From assembly GCF_017741935.1 (NCBI RefSeq), contig NZ_JAGHMH010000028.1, forward strand, positions 558,001 through 622,000: 64,000 bases of DNA. The letters are read 5' to 3'. This document shows positions 18,975-27,925 of this stretch, piece by piece. Numbering within the stretch: the stretch's first letter is position 1; the number at the start of each line of letters is the position of its first letter. Both the position numbers and the translations under genes were made by a program. The DNA is from Rhizobium sp. 16-449-1b. Lineage in GTDB: Bacteria > Pseudomonadota > Alphaproteobacteria > Rhizobiales > Rhizobiaceae. The notes beneath the pieces were generated by a model that did no database searches, was not told the DNA's origin, and worked only from the letters and a program-made list of their open reading frames with translations.

Positions 18975-20336
18975 TTACTGCATGAACTTATCGGCCGTTG
19001 GCGCCTTGGCATGCTTGCGCGCATCGCGGTGCAGGAGGATGACCTGCTCGGCCTCCGACAAGGCGTCCTGGGGCACGTCGTGGAAGCTCTGCTCGGTATG
19101 CGGATGCGGGGCCGGCGCATGCGGCTGCAGCACCGTGATCTTCTGGCGCACGCCGCGCAGCTTTTCCTCACCCAGCGTCGTCCATTCTCCGCCGCAATAG
19201 CCGGCGAATGCTTGGCTCGCGACGACCTCTCGCGAATATTTCTTGGTCAGCGATTGTAGCCGCTGGACCTCGTTGACGGCGGAACCGAAGGCCGAAAATG
19301 TCAGCCTGTCCTTCAAGCCGACATTGCCGAACATGACGTTGCCGACATGCAGACCGATCCCGTAGGCAATCTTGCCGAGGCCATTCGCCTGCCGCTCGCT
19401 GTTGAGCTCAGCCACCCGTGATTGCGCCTGATGAACGGCAGACAAGGCCGACTGACAGGCGATTTTCGACGGGTCCTTGTGGCGACCGCAGGGGTAGACG
19501 GCCAGAAAGCCATCGCCGATGAAGCTCAGGATCTCGCCGCCATTGCGGTTGAAAGGTGCGGCGATCGCATCGAAGAACTGGTTCAGCGTATCGATATAAT
19601 TCTGCCGGCCCTCTTTCTCGGCATAGACCGTCGACTGGCGCATATCGCCCATCACGAGCGCTGCGCGGATGGTTTCGCCATCGCCGCGTCGGATCTGGCC
19701 GTTCAACACGCGCTTTCCCGCATCGCCGCCGAGATAGGTGGTCAGCATGTTGTTGGCGAGCTTGCCGAGCACAGCCATCTTGGCGGCAACGGCGAGGTGG
19801 TTCTGCATGCGCAGCAGGGCGTCGATCATGTCGTCGGAAAAGCCGGAATGGCTGTCTGTAGACCACGAACCCATCATGCCCTGCACCGAGCCATCGCCGA
19901 AAGGCTGCACGAAAGCGAGATAGTCGGTGATCCGCTCGGCGCGCAGATCGGCGAAAACAGGAAATTCCACCGGCCCGTCCGCCGGGATATGGCGACGGAT
20001 ATGCTGCAGATTGTTGTCGAGGAGATAATAATAGGGGCTCTGCAGGAAGCGATCGGGCTTCTGCCCCGCCGCATGGCGATACCCTTCGATCGTCACGCCG
20101 CTTGCCCTGCGCCAGGTGAAGCTCAGCGCATCATACAAGGGATGCAGCATCGAGAAGGTCAGGTGAACGCGCGCGATCGGAAGGCCGGCGGCGGCGATGC
20201 GCTCGCAGAAGCCGCGAACGATGTTTTCAAGATCGTCGCCGGCGAGCGACGAATTCGTCAGCCACTCAGCAACACGGTCCAGTAGAATTGAAGAAACCCG
20301 AGTATCGATCGCGCCCATGCCTGCCAATATCCTCAT
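18975..20336 (-). CDS. Class III adenylate/guanylate cyclase, soluble
   Basis: A 453-residue protein with a roughly 180-residue N-terminal domain of unrecognised type and a C-terminal class III cyclase domain. The metal-binding aspartates are visible in VMGDMRQST and FIGDGFLAVYP, and FGSAVNEVQRLQ matches the ribose/transition-state region. No membrane segment is obvious, so it is probably cytosolic. cAMP versus cGMP production cannot be decided by eye. The start is uncertain: ATG at 20336 (used), ATG at 20318, or GTG at 20348. Confidence 0.88.
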   Translation of the reverse strand: MRILAGMGAIDTRVSSILLDRVAEWLTNSSLAGDDLENIVRGFCERIAAAGLPIARVHLTFSMLHPLYDALSFTWRRASGVTIEGYRHAAGQKPDRFLQSPYYYLLDNNLQHIRRHIPADGPVEFPVFADLRAERITDYLAFVQPFGDGSVQGMMGSWSTDSHSGFSDDMIDALLRMQNHLAVAAKMAVLGKLANNMLTTYLGGDAGKRVLNGQIRRGDGETIRAALVMGDMRQSTVYAEKEGRQNYIDTLNQFFDAIAAPFNRNGGEILSFIGDGFLAVYPCGRHKDPSKIACQSALSAVHQAQSRVAELNSERQANGLGKIAYGIGLHVGNVMFGNVGLKDRLTFSAFGSAVNEVQRLQSLTKKYSREVVASQAFAGYCGGEWTTLGEEKLRGVRQKITVLQPHAPAPHPHTEQSFHDVPQDALSEAEQVILLHRDARKHAKAPTADKFMQ

Positions 20337-20748
20337 AAGGCGCGTCACCCCCGAAAAAACGTCGGATAATCGTCCAGCCGCACCATGTGCGCCAGGCGAA
20401 AATGAGGATGAACGAGCAGTATTATTGTGTCAACGATCCGCCACAGCGGCGGAGGTACCTGTCAGGCCACAGGTGAATGCGGCCGGATAAGCTGCCTTTT
20501 GATGGTTGGTTATACACTCTAGATAGGTCCGCCTTCCACGGGAGACAATGGGCGCGGACCAAATTCCGCTGCTCCGTCAAATGTCTGCGGGAGGCCGAGT
20601 CATTTTAGCAACACCGCGGCGAACAGCCTGCCAGATGACGCCGCGTGTTCACGTTCGCGTCAGTTGTCCAATATGCCGTTTGGCGGGTTTAATTCGCCGC
20701 GATCTTACACTAGATCAGGGTTCCTTTCTGTTTCAGGCGAGACCCGCT
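20337..20748. promoter_or_regulatory. Divergent intergenic region, cyclase / sugar-nucleotide dehydrogenase
   Basis: About 412 bases separate two divergent genes. I see inverted repeats GGTCCGC/GCGGACC (20526-20532 and 20554-20560) and a shorter ACCTGT/ACAGGT near 20457-20475. The reading frame of the dehydrogenase stays open back to 20548, but its N-terminal translation is Cys/Arg-rich and unlike the family, so I treat that part as leader. No promoter could be assigned with confidence. Confidence 0.4.
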
Positions 20749-22089
20749 TTGCAAAGCACCTCTGTATTCGACGATCTTTCCAACAAGATTGAGACCCGCA
20801 CGGCCCGCGCCGGCATCATCGGCCTCGGCTATGTCGGCTTGCCGCTCGCCATGGCGATCGCCCGTAGCGGCTTCTCGGTCATCGGCTTCGATGTCGATCC
20901 AAAGAAGATCGTCGCCATCGATGCGCGCAGCTCCTATATCGATGCGGTCACCAGCGCCGATCTGCAGGCTCAGATCGATGCTGGGCGATTTACGGCGACC
21001 ACAGAGTTTGCCGGCCTTGCCGATTGCGACGTCATCGTCATCTGCGTGCCGACGCCGCTCACCAAGCATCGCGATCCGGACTTGTCCTTCGTCGAAGCGA
21101 CTTCGCGGACGATCGCCGAGCATCTCCGCAAGGGCCAGCTCGTCGTGCTGGAATCGACGACATACCCTGGAACGACTGATGATGTCGTGAAGGTCATCCT
21201 TGAGAAAACCGGCCTGAAATCCGGAACCGATTTCTTCGTCGGCTTCTCGCCGGAGCGCGAAGATCCCGGCAACCAGCATTTCAATACGGCCACGATCCCC
21301 AAGGTCGTTGCCGGCGATGGCGCTCAGGCCCTGTCGCTGATGTCTGCTTTCTATGGCGCTGCCGTAAAGACGGTGGTTCCGGTGTCGTCGAATGCCACCG
21401 CCGAAGCCGTCAAGCTGACGGAAAACATCTTCCGGTCGGTCAATATCGCCCTCGTCAACGAGCTGAAGACGGTCTACGCCGCGATGGGGATCGACGTCTG
21501 GGAAGTGATCGATGCGGCCAAGACCAAGCCGTTCGGCTACATGCCGTTCTATCCGGGACCAGGGCTGGGCGGTCACTGCATCCCGATCGATCCCTTCTAC
21601 CTGACCTGGAAGTCGCGGGAATACGAACTTCCGACGCGTTTCATCGAGCTCGCCGGCGAGATCAATTCGGCGATGCCGCGTTATGTGGTCGGCAAGCTCG
21701 CCGAAGCGCTCGATATCCGCGTCGGCAAGGCGCTCAGCCGCTCGCGCGTTCTCATGATCGGCCTCGCCTACAAGAAAAATGTGGCCGATATTCGCGAAAG
21801 CCCGTCCTTGCGGCTGATCGAGGTAATCGAGGAACGTGGTGGCCGCGCGGACTATCACGATCCGCATGTGCCGGAGATCCCATCCACGCGTGAGTACCAG
21901 GCGCTGAAGGGTCGTCAGTCCGTTGAACTCACCGATGAGGTGCTTGCAGGCTATGACGCGATCCTGATCGCAACGGATCACGACGGCGTCGACTACAAGC
22001 GCCTTGCCGAAAGCGGCGCGCTGATCGTCGACACGCGCAACGTCTTCGCGCGGCTTGGGATCACTGCCGAGACCATCGTCAAGGCGTGA
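20749..22089 (+). CDS. UDP-N-acetylglucosamine 6-dehydrogenase-like (WbpA type)
   Basis: A 446-residue NAD-dependent nucleotide-sugar dehydrogenase that oxidises C6 to a uronic acid. It shows the Rossmann start GIIGLGYVGLPLAMAIA, VPTPLTKHRDPDLSF, the substrate loop GFSPEREDPGNQHF typical of UDP-GlcNAc-type enzymes, and the catalytic-Cys motif PGLGGHCIPIDPFYL. I chose TTG at 20749 (AGGCGAG upstream) because it gives family length; the open frame extends to 20548 without homology-like sequence. It would feed a surface polysaccharide. It overlaps the convergent DUF3095 gene by 11 bases. Confidence 0.88.
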   Translation: MQSTSVFDDLSNKIETRTARAGIIGLGYVGLPLAMAIARSGFSVIGFDVDPKKIVAIDARSSYIDAVTSADLQAQIDAGRFTATTEFAGLADCDVIVICVPTPLTKHRDPDLSFVEATSRTIAEHLRKGQLVVLESTTYPGTTDDVVKVILEKTGLKSGTDFFVGFSPEREDPGNQHFNTATIPKVVAGDGAQALSLMSAFYGAAVKTVVPVSSNATAEAVKLTENIFRSVNIALVNELKTVYAAMGIDVWEVIDAAKTKPFGYMPFYPGPGLGGHCIPIDPFYLTWKSREYELPTRFIELAGEINSAMPRYVVGKLAEALDIRVGKALSRSRVLMIGLAYKKNVADIRESPSLRLIEVIEERGGRADYHDPHVPEIPSTREYQALKGRQSVELTDEVLAGYDAILIATDHDGVDYKRLAESGALIVDTRNVFARLGITAETIVKA

Positions 22090-23254
22090 CTTCGTCGATC
22101 GACAGCGTCTTACCGGTCATCTGGCTGGCGGCGACAGCGTAGCCGCCGCTTGCTCCATCGATGAAATGCATATGATCGCGCGACAGCGGCGTCGGCACAA
22201 AACAGGTCATCAGTGCCGATGTCTGGCTGTGAAGGCCATAGCGCGCGATGCCGTCGGCCTGTGCCTTTTCAAGCAGCGCCCGGATCAGGCCGAGGCGATG
22301 CGCATCGATGTCGAGCGTCATCTTCAGGCCATCGTCGAATTTGCGAAAGTCGGAATTTCCCGCGACGTCGCGCTTGTAGAGCCGGGCATCGAAGGTGCCG
22401 AACTTCAGGTTCAGCTTGTGCAGGACCACGGTGAGCGCGATCTGCAGCATGATGATGATTCGCTGCCGCAGCCGCCCCGTATGCGGCGCCGTCGCCCGGA
22501 CCTCGCGGTTGATACCTTTCAGCGAAAAGCCGAGCGCAGGCCCGTCGGCCGGTACCGGATGCGCGTCGCGGCTCTGTTCGGCGGAGATAGCAACCACATC
22601 GCTGACCAGCTGCCGAAATTCTGGAGTCACGCCCCGCTCGCCCGGCACCGCGATGATCGAGGCGATTTCGCCATTGTGGGATTCAATCGGGTTCCAGCGG
22701 CAGGAAAGGCCAGTCAGATCCGGGCGCGTGCCCGCCGGCGCCGGCTCGATGGCGTAGCGTCCTTCCTTCATCTGCCTCTCGGCCCAATTGCCACCGCCGC
22801 CGGCAAACATCGCGTAGCTGACGAACGGGCTCGCCGAATAGCGCGCGACGCGCACGTCCAATCCCTCGCGCCTGATATCGCTGATCGGCACCAGCGCAAT
22901 GCGCAGTGTCAGCTGCAGATCTTCCTCGGCCCATCGCTGAGCGGCGGCAAGCGCTTCACGCGCCGCTATTTCCATCGAGCCGGGCAGGGCGACGATCGCG
23001 CCATCGCCGCCGAAAACGAAGGGGTAGTCGCCCTTGCCGAGCGCATTCAGCACGGCGGAGATGACGCTCGCGCCGGCCATGTTCACGTCCTTGTAGCGGC
23101 CATCCATGATCGCCTGCGTCGACCCGACGATATCGGCAAGCGCCAACACCCAATCATCGGGCAGGCGGCGATAATTGTTCGTATCTGTCACGCCTTCGAA
23201 TTGATCGAAGACCGGCACGCTGGCGAAGAAGCTGTCATCGGAAATGTCGTTCAT
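22079..23254 (-). CDS. DUF3095 family cyclase-like protein
   Basis: A 391-residue protein matching my recollection of DUF3095, a little-studied family whose N-terminal half looks like a class III nucleotide cyclase. ALADIVGSTQAI (Asp41) and VFGGDGAIVALP (Asp84) sit where the two metal aspartates would be. The stretch KFGTFDARLYKRDVAGNSDF in the second half is also distinctive. No membrane segment is clear apart from a hydrophobic patch near IIIMLQIALTVVLHKL. The start MNDISDD is chosen because the upstream frame reads as Arg/Cys-rich noise. Cyclase activity is an inference. Confidence 0.72.
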   Translation of the reverse strand: MNDISDDSFFASVPVFDQFEGVTDTNNYRRLPDDWVLALADIVGSTQAIMDGRYKDVNMAGASVISAVLNALGKGDYPFVFGGDGAIVALPGSMEIAAREALAAAQRWAEEDLQLTLRIALVPISDIRREGLDVRVARYSASPFVSYAMFAGGGGNWAERQMKEGRYAIEPAPAGTRPDLTGLSCRWNPIESHNGEIASIIAVPGERGVTPEFRQLVSDVVAISAEQSRDAHPVPADGPALGFSLKGINREVRATAPHTGRLRQRIIIMLQIALTVVLHKLNLKFGTFDARLYKRDVAGNSDFRKFDDGLKMTLDIDAHRLGLIRALLEKAQADGIARYGLHSQTSALMTCFVPTPLSRDHMHFIDGASGGYAVAASQMTGKTLSIDEVTP

Positions 23255-23501
23255 ATGAGAGTTAGAACAGACAGGCCGATCTGCGGCAATGGCATTTTCG
23301 GCACGGACCGATCTTGGCCAATTCCAATTCTTCACGCGGGCGGCGAAGACGATAACCTTCATGTGAGTTTGCCGTATGTCGGCGCATGTCGGCTTGCACG
23401 CTTGACCCTTTGCCGCTAGCTCTGTCGCCAACATCCATGCTTGCAACGGGTGGCTGCGAAACCGTGCAGCATCGGCTTCGCGGCAATCGCTCGCGGAAGG
23501 C

Positions 23502-24050
23502 ATGAATTCATCCCATCAGCGTGATGCTTTCGCATCCGCTATCAAGAACTACGAACGGACACAGTCGCAAATGAGCCGCCTCGACAGCTTCATTCGCCGT
23601 TTGACGGCCCAGCGTGATATTCTGAATTCCATCGTCGATCTGGTTCAAAAGATCGACGGCGCCGTGCTCGAATTCGGGCTTGGCAATGGCCGGACCTACG
23701 ATCATCTGCGCGAGCATTTTCCCGATCGCCGTATCATCGCTTTCGACCGCGATGTGCGCTCCTATTCGTCCTCGACGCCTCCGGCCGAGAACATGGTGAC
23801 TGGCGAGATCCGCGAATCGGGCCAAGCCTTCCTCGGCATCGGCGCCGCTCTCGCGCATGCGGATATTGGCACCGGTCACGACGAGATCGATGCGGTGACG
23901 CTGACATGGCTGCCGCAACTGATGGTTGGCGTTCTGGCGACCGGCGGGATCGCCGTCAGTGGTTTGCCGATCGAGCGGCCAGAGCTTGAGCCGTTGCCGC
24001 TTCCACCAGGCATCAAGGAAGGCCGCTACTATCTTTACCGTCGGCGTTGA
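23502..24050 (+). CDS. Class I SAM-dependent methyltransferase-like protein
   Basis: A 182-residue protein with a Rossmann-type S-adenosylmethionine site: AVLEFGLGNGRTYDHL (motif I) and RRIIAFDRDVR (acidic motif II) at about residues 54-87. The N-terminal 45 residues are helical and charged. Substrate is unknown. GGAAGG precedes the ATG. It is divergent from the DUF3095 gene, and its stop codon directly abuts the stop of the convergent FkbM-type gene (TGATCA). Confidence 0.75.
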   Translation: MNSSHQRDAFASAIKNYERTQSQMSRLDSFIRRLTAQRDILNSIVDLVQKIDGAVLEFGLGNGRTYDHLREHFPDRRIIAFDRDVRSYSSSTPPAENMVTGEIRESGQAFLGIGAALAHADIGTGHDEIDAVTLTWLPQLMVGVLATGGIAVSGLPIERPELEPLPLPPGIKEGRYYLYRRR

Positions 24051-24929
24051 TCAGGGCAGGAACAGCACGTCGTACTGATCGATGTCGCCAGGAAGGTCCG
24101 TCACGGCCATTTCCTTCTCTCCGTCTTCGAAAAAGACAAGGCAGCGGTCGTAGAAGCCAGTAAGCGTGGCGATGAATTCGCGTGTCTGCGCTGGGCCGTA
24201 AAAGCTCGGCGTGAACTCCATATAGAGCGGCACGCGTCGCGACATCAGCGGCACCATGGACCGGCACGCGACCGGCTCATATCCCTCGATATCCATCCAA
24301 ACCAGACCGATCGCGGCAGCGTCGATCGAAAGGTCGGCCAGGATTTCCGTCACCGGCCGGACCGGCACACTGATCTTCGTGTCGCTGGCGCTTTGCCGGA
24401 TTGCGCTGCTCTTGCCGTGATTGTTGGCATTCATGAAAAAATCAATCTCGCCCGACGTGTCACCGGCCGCGTAATTGACCGCCGTCACTCTACTGTCGAG
24501 CCGATTTTGCCGCAGATTGAGCTGCAGAAGCGGAAAATTGCGGGGGTCCGGCTCGATTGTGACGATGTGCCGATAGGCGCCACTCAGCGCGAAATAAACC
24601 GTCTGCGTGCCGATATTGCCGCCAATCTCAAGCAGTTGGCCGTCACCGCGCAACAGGCCGCGTTGGCGCAGGATCGTCAGCAAGCGATCGACGTGATCGC
24701 GCTCGAAATGCCCTTTGCGGAACACCTTGCGGCCGATGTAGTCGGAAGGCGAAAAGCTCATCAGGTGATCGCCGGCATCGACCGTCATCGATACGACGCG
24801 CGGCCCGATGCTCTCGATCAGGACACGGCGGCCGGTGCGCGTATCTAACACCTTGCGGGCGATCGCGTTGCGCATCTTGCGCCAGCGCTTCATCCAGTAT
24901 TTGGCGGTCAGCCGCGATTGGCCGGGCAT
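24051..24929 (-). CDS. FkbM-family methyltransferase
   Basis: A 292-residue SAM-dependent methyltransferase of the FkbM type. Motif I is LLEIGGNIGTQTVYFA, followed by IVTIEPDPRNFPLLQLN, and the family-typical WMDIEGYEP appears around residue 213. FkbM proteins O-methylate varied acceptors, often sugars in surface glycans or lipids. Its ATG overlaps the stop of the iron-sulfur cyclase by one base (TGATG), so the two are probably translated together. That is an unusual pairing. Confidence 0.88.
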   Translation of the reverse strand: MPGQSRLTAKYWMKRWRKMRNAIARKVLDTRTGRRVLIESIGPRVVSMTVDAGDHLMSFSPSDYIGRKVFRKGHFERDHVDRLLTILRQRGLLRGDGQLLEIGGNIGTQTVYFALSGAYRHIVTIEPDPRNFPLLQLNLRQNRLDSRVTAVNYAAGDTSGEIDFFMNANNHGKSSAIRQSASDTKISVPVRPVTEILADLSIDAAAIGLVWMDIEGYEPVACRSMVPLMSRRVPLYMEFTPSFYGPAQTREFIATLTGFYDRCLVFFEDGEKEMAVTDLPGDIDQYDVLFLP

Positions 24930-26647
24930 CAGGTCTGTCCTTCGAGCAGTTCGATCGCCTTGTCTCGCGGAATGACATAGACTTTCAAGGGCAACACGCG
25001 GCCTCTGACGCTGATTTCACGACTTTCTATCCCGCCCATGTCGGCACCGGCGAGAGCCGCTACCGGTTCGGAGACGACAAGCGCGACCTCAAACTCCTTC
25101 GCGGCTGCTTCCAGGCGGCTGGCGACGTTCACCATATCGCCGATCGCCGTCGTGCTGCGGGCGCGGCCGAAGCCCAGTGTTCCCACCACCGCCGGGCCGG
25201 TATGAATGCCGATGGCGATGCGCAGCGGCATCGACAGTTCGTCCGACAGTTCCTCGCTCAGCTTTTCGATATCGCGCGCGATCGACGCCGCAGCCGCCAG
25301 CGCTTGCCGGCAGGCTTCCTCGGGCGACGTGCCGATGCCGAAGAGCGCCATGGCGCCATCGCCGATAAACTTGTCGACCCGGCCGCCGGCCTTCTCGACC
25401 GCATTGCCGACCAGCGCGAAATAGCGGTTCAACAGGAAGACGATGTCGAAGGGCAGGCGGTCCTCGGTGAGCGCCGTGAAGTCGCGTATGTCACAGAAGA
25501 GGACGGCGATCTCGCGCTCGCGGCCGGGCGTTGTCTCCTGCGTGTTGGCGGGGAGCGCGGTCTCCGTCGCGCGAAGCAGAAGCGGCACCACGGTCACGTC
25601 TTGCGTTGGGCGCAGCTGGCAGGCAAGCCGGACATCGGGTGCGGCGTTGATCCGCTTCAGCGTCGATTGCTCCATCCTGTCTGGAGCGGGAAGCGCTTCG
25701 AGGTTGCTCAGCACCTGCACCCGGCAGGTCGAGCACTGGCCCTTGCCGCCACAGACGGAATAATGCGGAATGCCACCCAGCCGGCTTGCTTCAAGAACCG
25801 TGAAGCCGCGCGGAACGCGCACCACTTCCCCGCCCTGGTAGTGCACCGTGATCTGGTCCACGCGCTCCCTCCATCGGCGATGCGTTCTGGCCGCGACGAC
25901 GAGGAACAAGGCACCTGCGAACGAGCCGTATAGCCCGGTGCGGATCATCCTCACCTCGGCGATCGCTTCCGGGTCCTTCATGTAGCGCGAATTGAGATTG
26001 GACTCGTAACGACTGTTATCTGCAATCCCCTCATAGGCTGGTTCGGCAATGGTGCGGCCCATCTCGATGAAGCCGAGAATGGCGAGAACCGGCACGAGAA
26101 TGGCAACGACCAGCAGCGACGCCGCGATATCCGTGTACCAGTTGCGATAGCGCAGCCAGTAGTGCAGGCCGATGCAGCCGTGGAACCAGACGAACACGAG
26201 CGCAACCACCTGGCGCAGCCCATTGCCGGGTGCGGTGATCCACAGGGTGCGCATGATCGTTTCGTAGTTGTCGCGGTAGCCGTAGAGCGCATGAACGACG
26301 CGCGTGCCGATCACGTGGTCGATCAACAAGATGGGAATTGCCAGACCGAGAATGATCTGGGCAAGCTCGCCCTTGGGCATGACGAGGCTGCGGCGGATGT
26401 AGATCGAGCGCAAGACCAGTGCGATATGGGTGAGGATCGCGCCGTAGAGCGCCAGCGTGCCGACCGGATTTCGCCACAGCGCGGTGAAAAACCGTCTGCC
26501 GTCTTCCGCCGCCGAAACGGAAATGAGGCCGAGCGCATGATTGGAGAAATGCAGAAACGCGAAGGCGAACATGACAAGGCCGGAGCCGAGCCGCGCGCGC
26601 CTGATCGAGCGTTCCGAAAAAATGCTGCTGACTGCGCCGCTCGCCAT
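24929..26647 (-). CDS. Membrane [2Fe-2S] ferredoxin-class III cyclase fusion
   Basis: A 572-residue three-part protein. Residues 20-255 hold about six membrane helices with several His residues placed like haem b ligands (FLHFSNHALG, ILTHIAL, DHVIGTRVVHALYG, WFHGCIGLHYW). Residues 265-360 are a plant-type ferredoxin with a full ligand set: Cys299, Cys305, Cys308 and Cys343. Residues 378-565 are a class III cyclase with metal Asp386 (CDIRDFTALTE) and Asp430 (GDGAMALFG). The natural reading is a redox-sensing cyclase in the inner membrane. Haem binding is inferred, not shown. Confidence 0.9.
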   Translation of the reverse strand: MASGAVSSIFSERSIRRARLGSGLVMFAFAFLHFSNHALGLISVSAAEDGRRFFTALWRNPVGTLALYGAILTHIALVLRSIYIRRSLVMPKGELAQIILGLAIPILLIDHVIGTRVVHALYGYRDNYETIMRTLWITAPGNGLRQVVALVFVWFHGCIGLHYWLRYRNWYTDIAASLLVVAILVPVLAILGFIEMGRTIAEPAYEGIADNSRYESNLNSRYMKDPEAIAEVRMIRTGLYGSFAGALFLVVAARTHRRWRERVDQITVHYQGGEVVRVPRGFTVLEASRLGGIPHYSVCGGKGQCSTCRVQVLSNLEALPAPDRMEQSTLKRINAAPDVRLACQLRPTQDVTVVPLLLRATETALPANTQETTPGREREIAVLFCDIRDFTALTEDRLPFDIVFLLNRYFALVGNAVEKAGGRVDKFIGDGAMALFGIGTSPEEACRQALAAAASIARDIEKLSEELSDELSMPLRIAIGIHTGPAVVGTLGFGRARSTTAIGDMVNVASRLEAAAKEFEVALVVSEPVAALAGADMGGIESREISVRGRVLPLKVYVIPRDKAIELLEGQT

Positions 26648-26839
26648 TCAATACCGTTCTTGAAACCCAAATCACATTTGCACTAGTGATAGGGCAATTG
26701 AGGTTTTATTGCCGCCTTTCGACCGTCCGTGCACGTCACATGTTCGTCAGCAAGCCGTAAGGATGAAGACCATAGCAAACTTTCGCCCGGCGGGCACAGG
26801 GGCCGGTCTTGAACACTGCGTCTCAAACTGCGTGACCAC

Positions 26840-27925
26840 ATGCGCATAGCATTCTACGCACCGCTGAAATCGCCCAACCATCCGGTGCCCTCGGGCGACC
26901 GGTTGATGGCGCGGCTGCTGATCCGCGCCCTGCAGATGGGTGGCCATCCGGTCGAGGTCGCATCCGAATTCCGCAGCTTCGCGTCGACGCCGGAGGCGGC
27001 GGCAAAGGTCGAAGGCGAGGCGGCCTTGGAACTGCAGCGGTTGCGGGCCGCGTGGGCGGGCTGGAAGAAGCCTGATCTATGGTTTTGCTATCATCCCTAT
27101 TACAAATCGCTGGATCCGTTCGGGCCGGTGCTCTGCGCGGAATTCGACGTTCCTCTTGTCACCGCGGAGGCATCCTACTCTCCCAAGCGCGATCAGACCG
27201 ATTGGGCGCCATATCAGGCGCGGATCGGCGCGATGGTCCGGGATGCCGCAGTCAACATCGGCTTCACGCGACGCGACCGAGAGGGCCTCGAAAGGGCAAT
27301 CCCCGAGGCGCGCATCGCCGCACTTGCCCCCTTTATCGATACGGCGGCATTTGAAGGCCTCCAGCCAACGCCGGAACCGACACGGCTGATCACCGTCGCG
27401 ATGATGCGCGCCGGCGACAAGATGCAGAGCTACGCAATGCTCGCCGAAGCCCTGGCCACGATAATGGACAAGCCTTGGAGGCTTGCGATCGTGGGTGACG
27501 GTCCGATGCGTGGTGAGGTCGAACGCCTCTTCGCAACATTCGAGCCCGGACGGATCGATTGGCTCGGAGAGCGTGGCGCCGATGATATCGTCCAGGAGCT
27601 TGGAAGATCGGGCATCTACGTATGGCCGGGCTGCGGCGAAGCTTATGGGCTTGCCTATCTCGAGGCTCAGGCGGCCTGCCTGCCTGTGGTCGCACAGAAC
27701 ACGGCGGGCGTTCCGGAAGTCGTCCAGTCTGGCTTGACCGGATTGCTGACAGCAGAGGGGGATATCGCCGCCTACGCTTCGTCGATCAGCGAACTGCTCG
27801 ACGATGCCTCGAAACGCACCGAGATGGCGAACGCGGCACGCCGCTTCGTGCTGACCGAACGGTCGCTTGCGATTGCGGCAAAGTCGATCGACGAGATTTT
27901 ATGCAGATACACAGGAAGACAATGA
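26840..27925 (+). CDS. Glycosyltransferase family 4
   Basis: A 361-residue GT-B glycosyltransferase beginning MRIAFYAPLKSPNHPVPSGDR. The C-terminal half has AIVGDGPMRGEVERL and the donor-site segment GCGEAYGLAYLEAQAACLPVVAQNTAGVPE, with the conserved EAYG Glu. It overlaps the downstream deacetylase gene by ATGA, which implies that the two act on the same glycan. No clear ribosome-binding site is visible before the ATG. Confidence 0.88.
   Translation: MRIAFYAPLKSPNHPVPSGDRLMARLLIRALQMGGHPVEVASEFRSFASTPEAAAKVEGEAALELQRLRAAWAGWKKPDLWFCYHPYYKSLDPFGPVLCAEFDVPLVTAEASYSPKRDQTDWAPYQARIGAMVRDAAVNIGFTRRDREGLERAIPEARIAALAPFIDTAAFEGLQPTPEPTRLITVAMMRAGDKMQSYAMLAEALATIMDKPWRLAIVGDGPMRGEVERLFATFEPGRIDWLGERGADDIVQELGRSGIYVWPGCGEAYGLAYLEAQAACLPVVAQNTAGVPEVVQSGLTGLLTAEGDIAAYASSISELLDDASKRTEMANAARRFVLTERSLAIAAKSIDEILCRYTGRQ

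Noticed and set aside
20548..20748. N-terminal extension of the sugar-nucleotide dehydrogenase frame
   Set aside because: The extra 67 residues are Arg/Cys-rich and precede the usual Rossmann start; TTG at 20749 with AGGCGAG gives family length.
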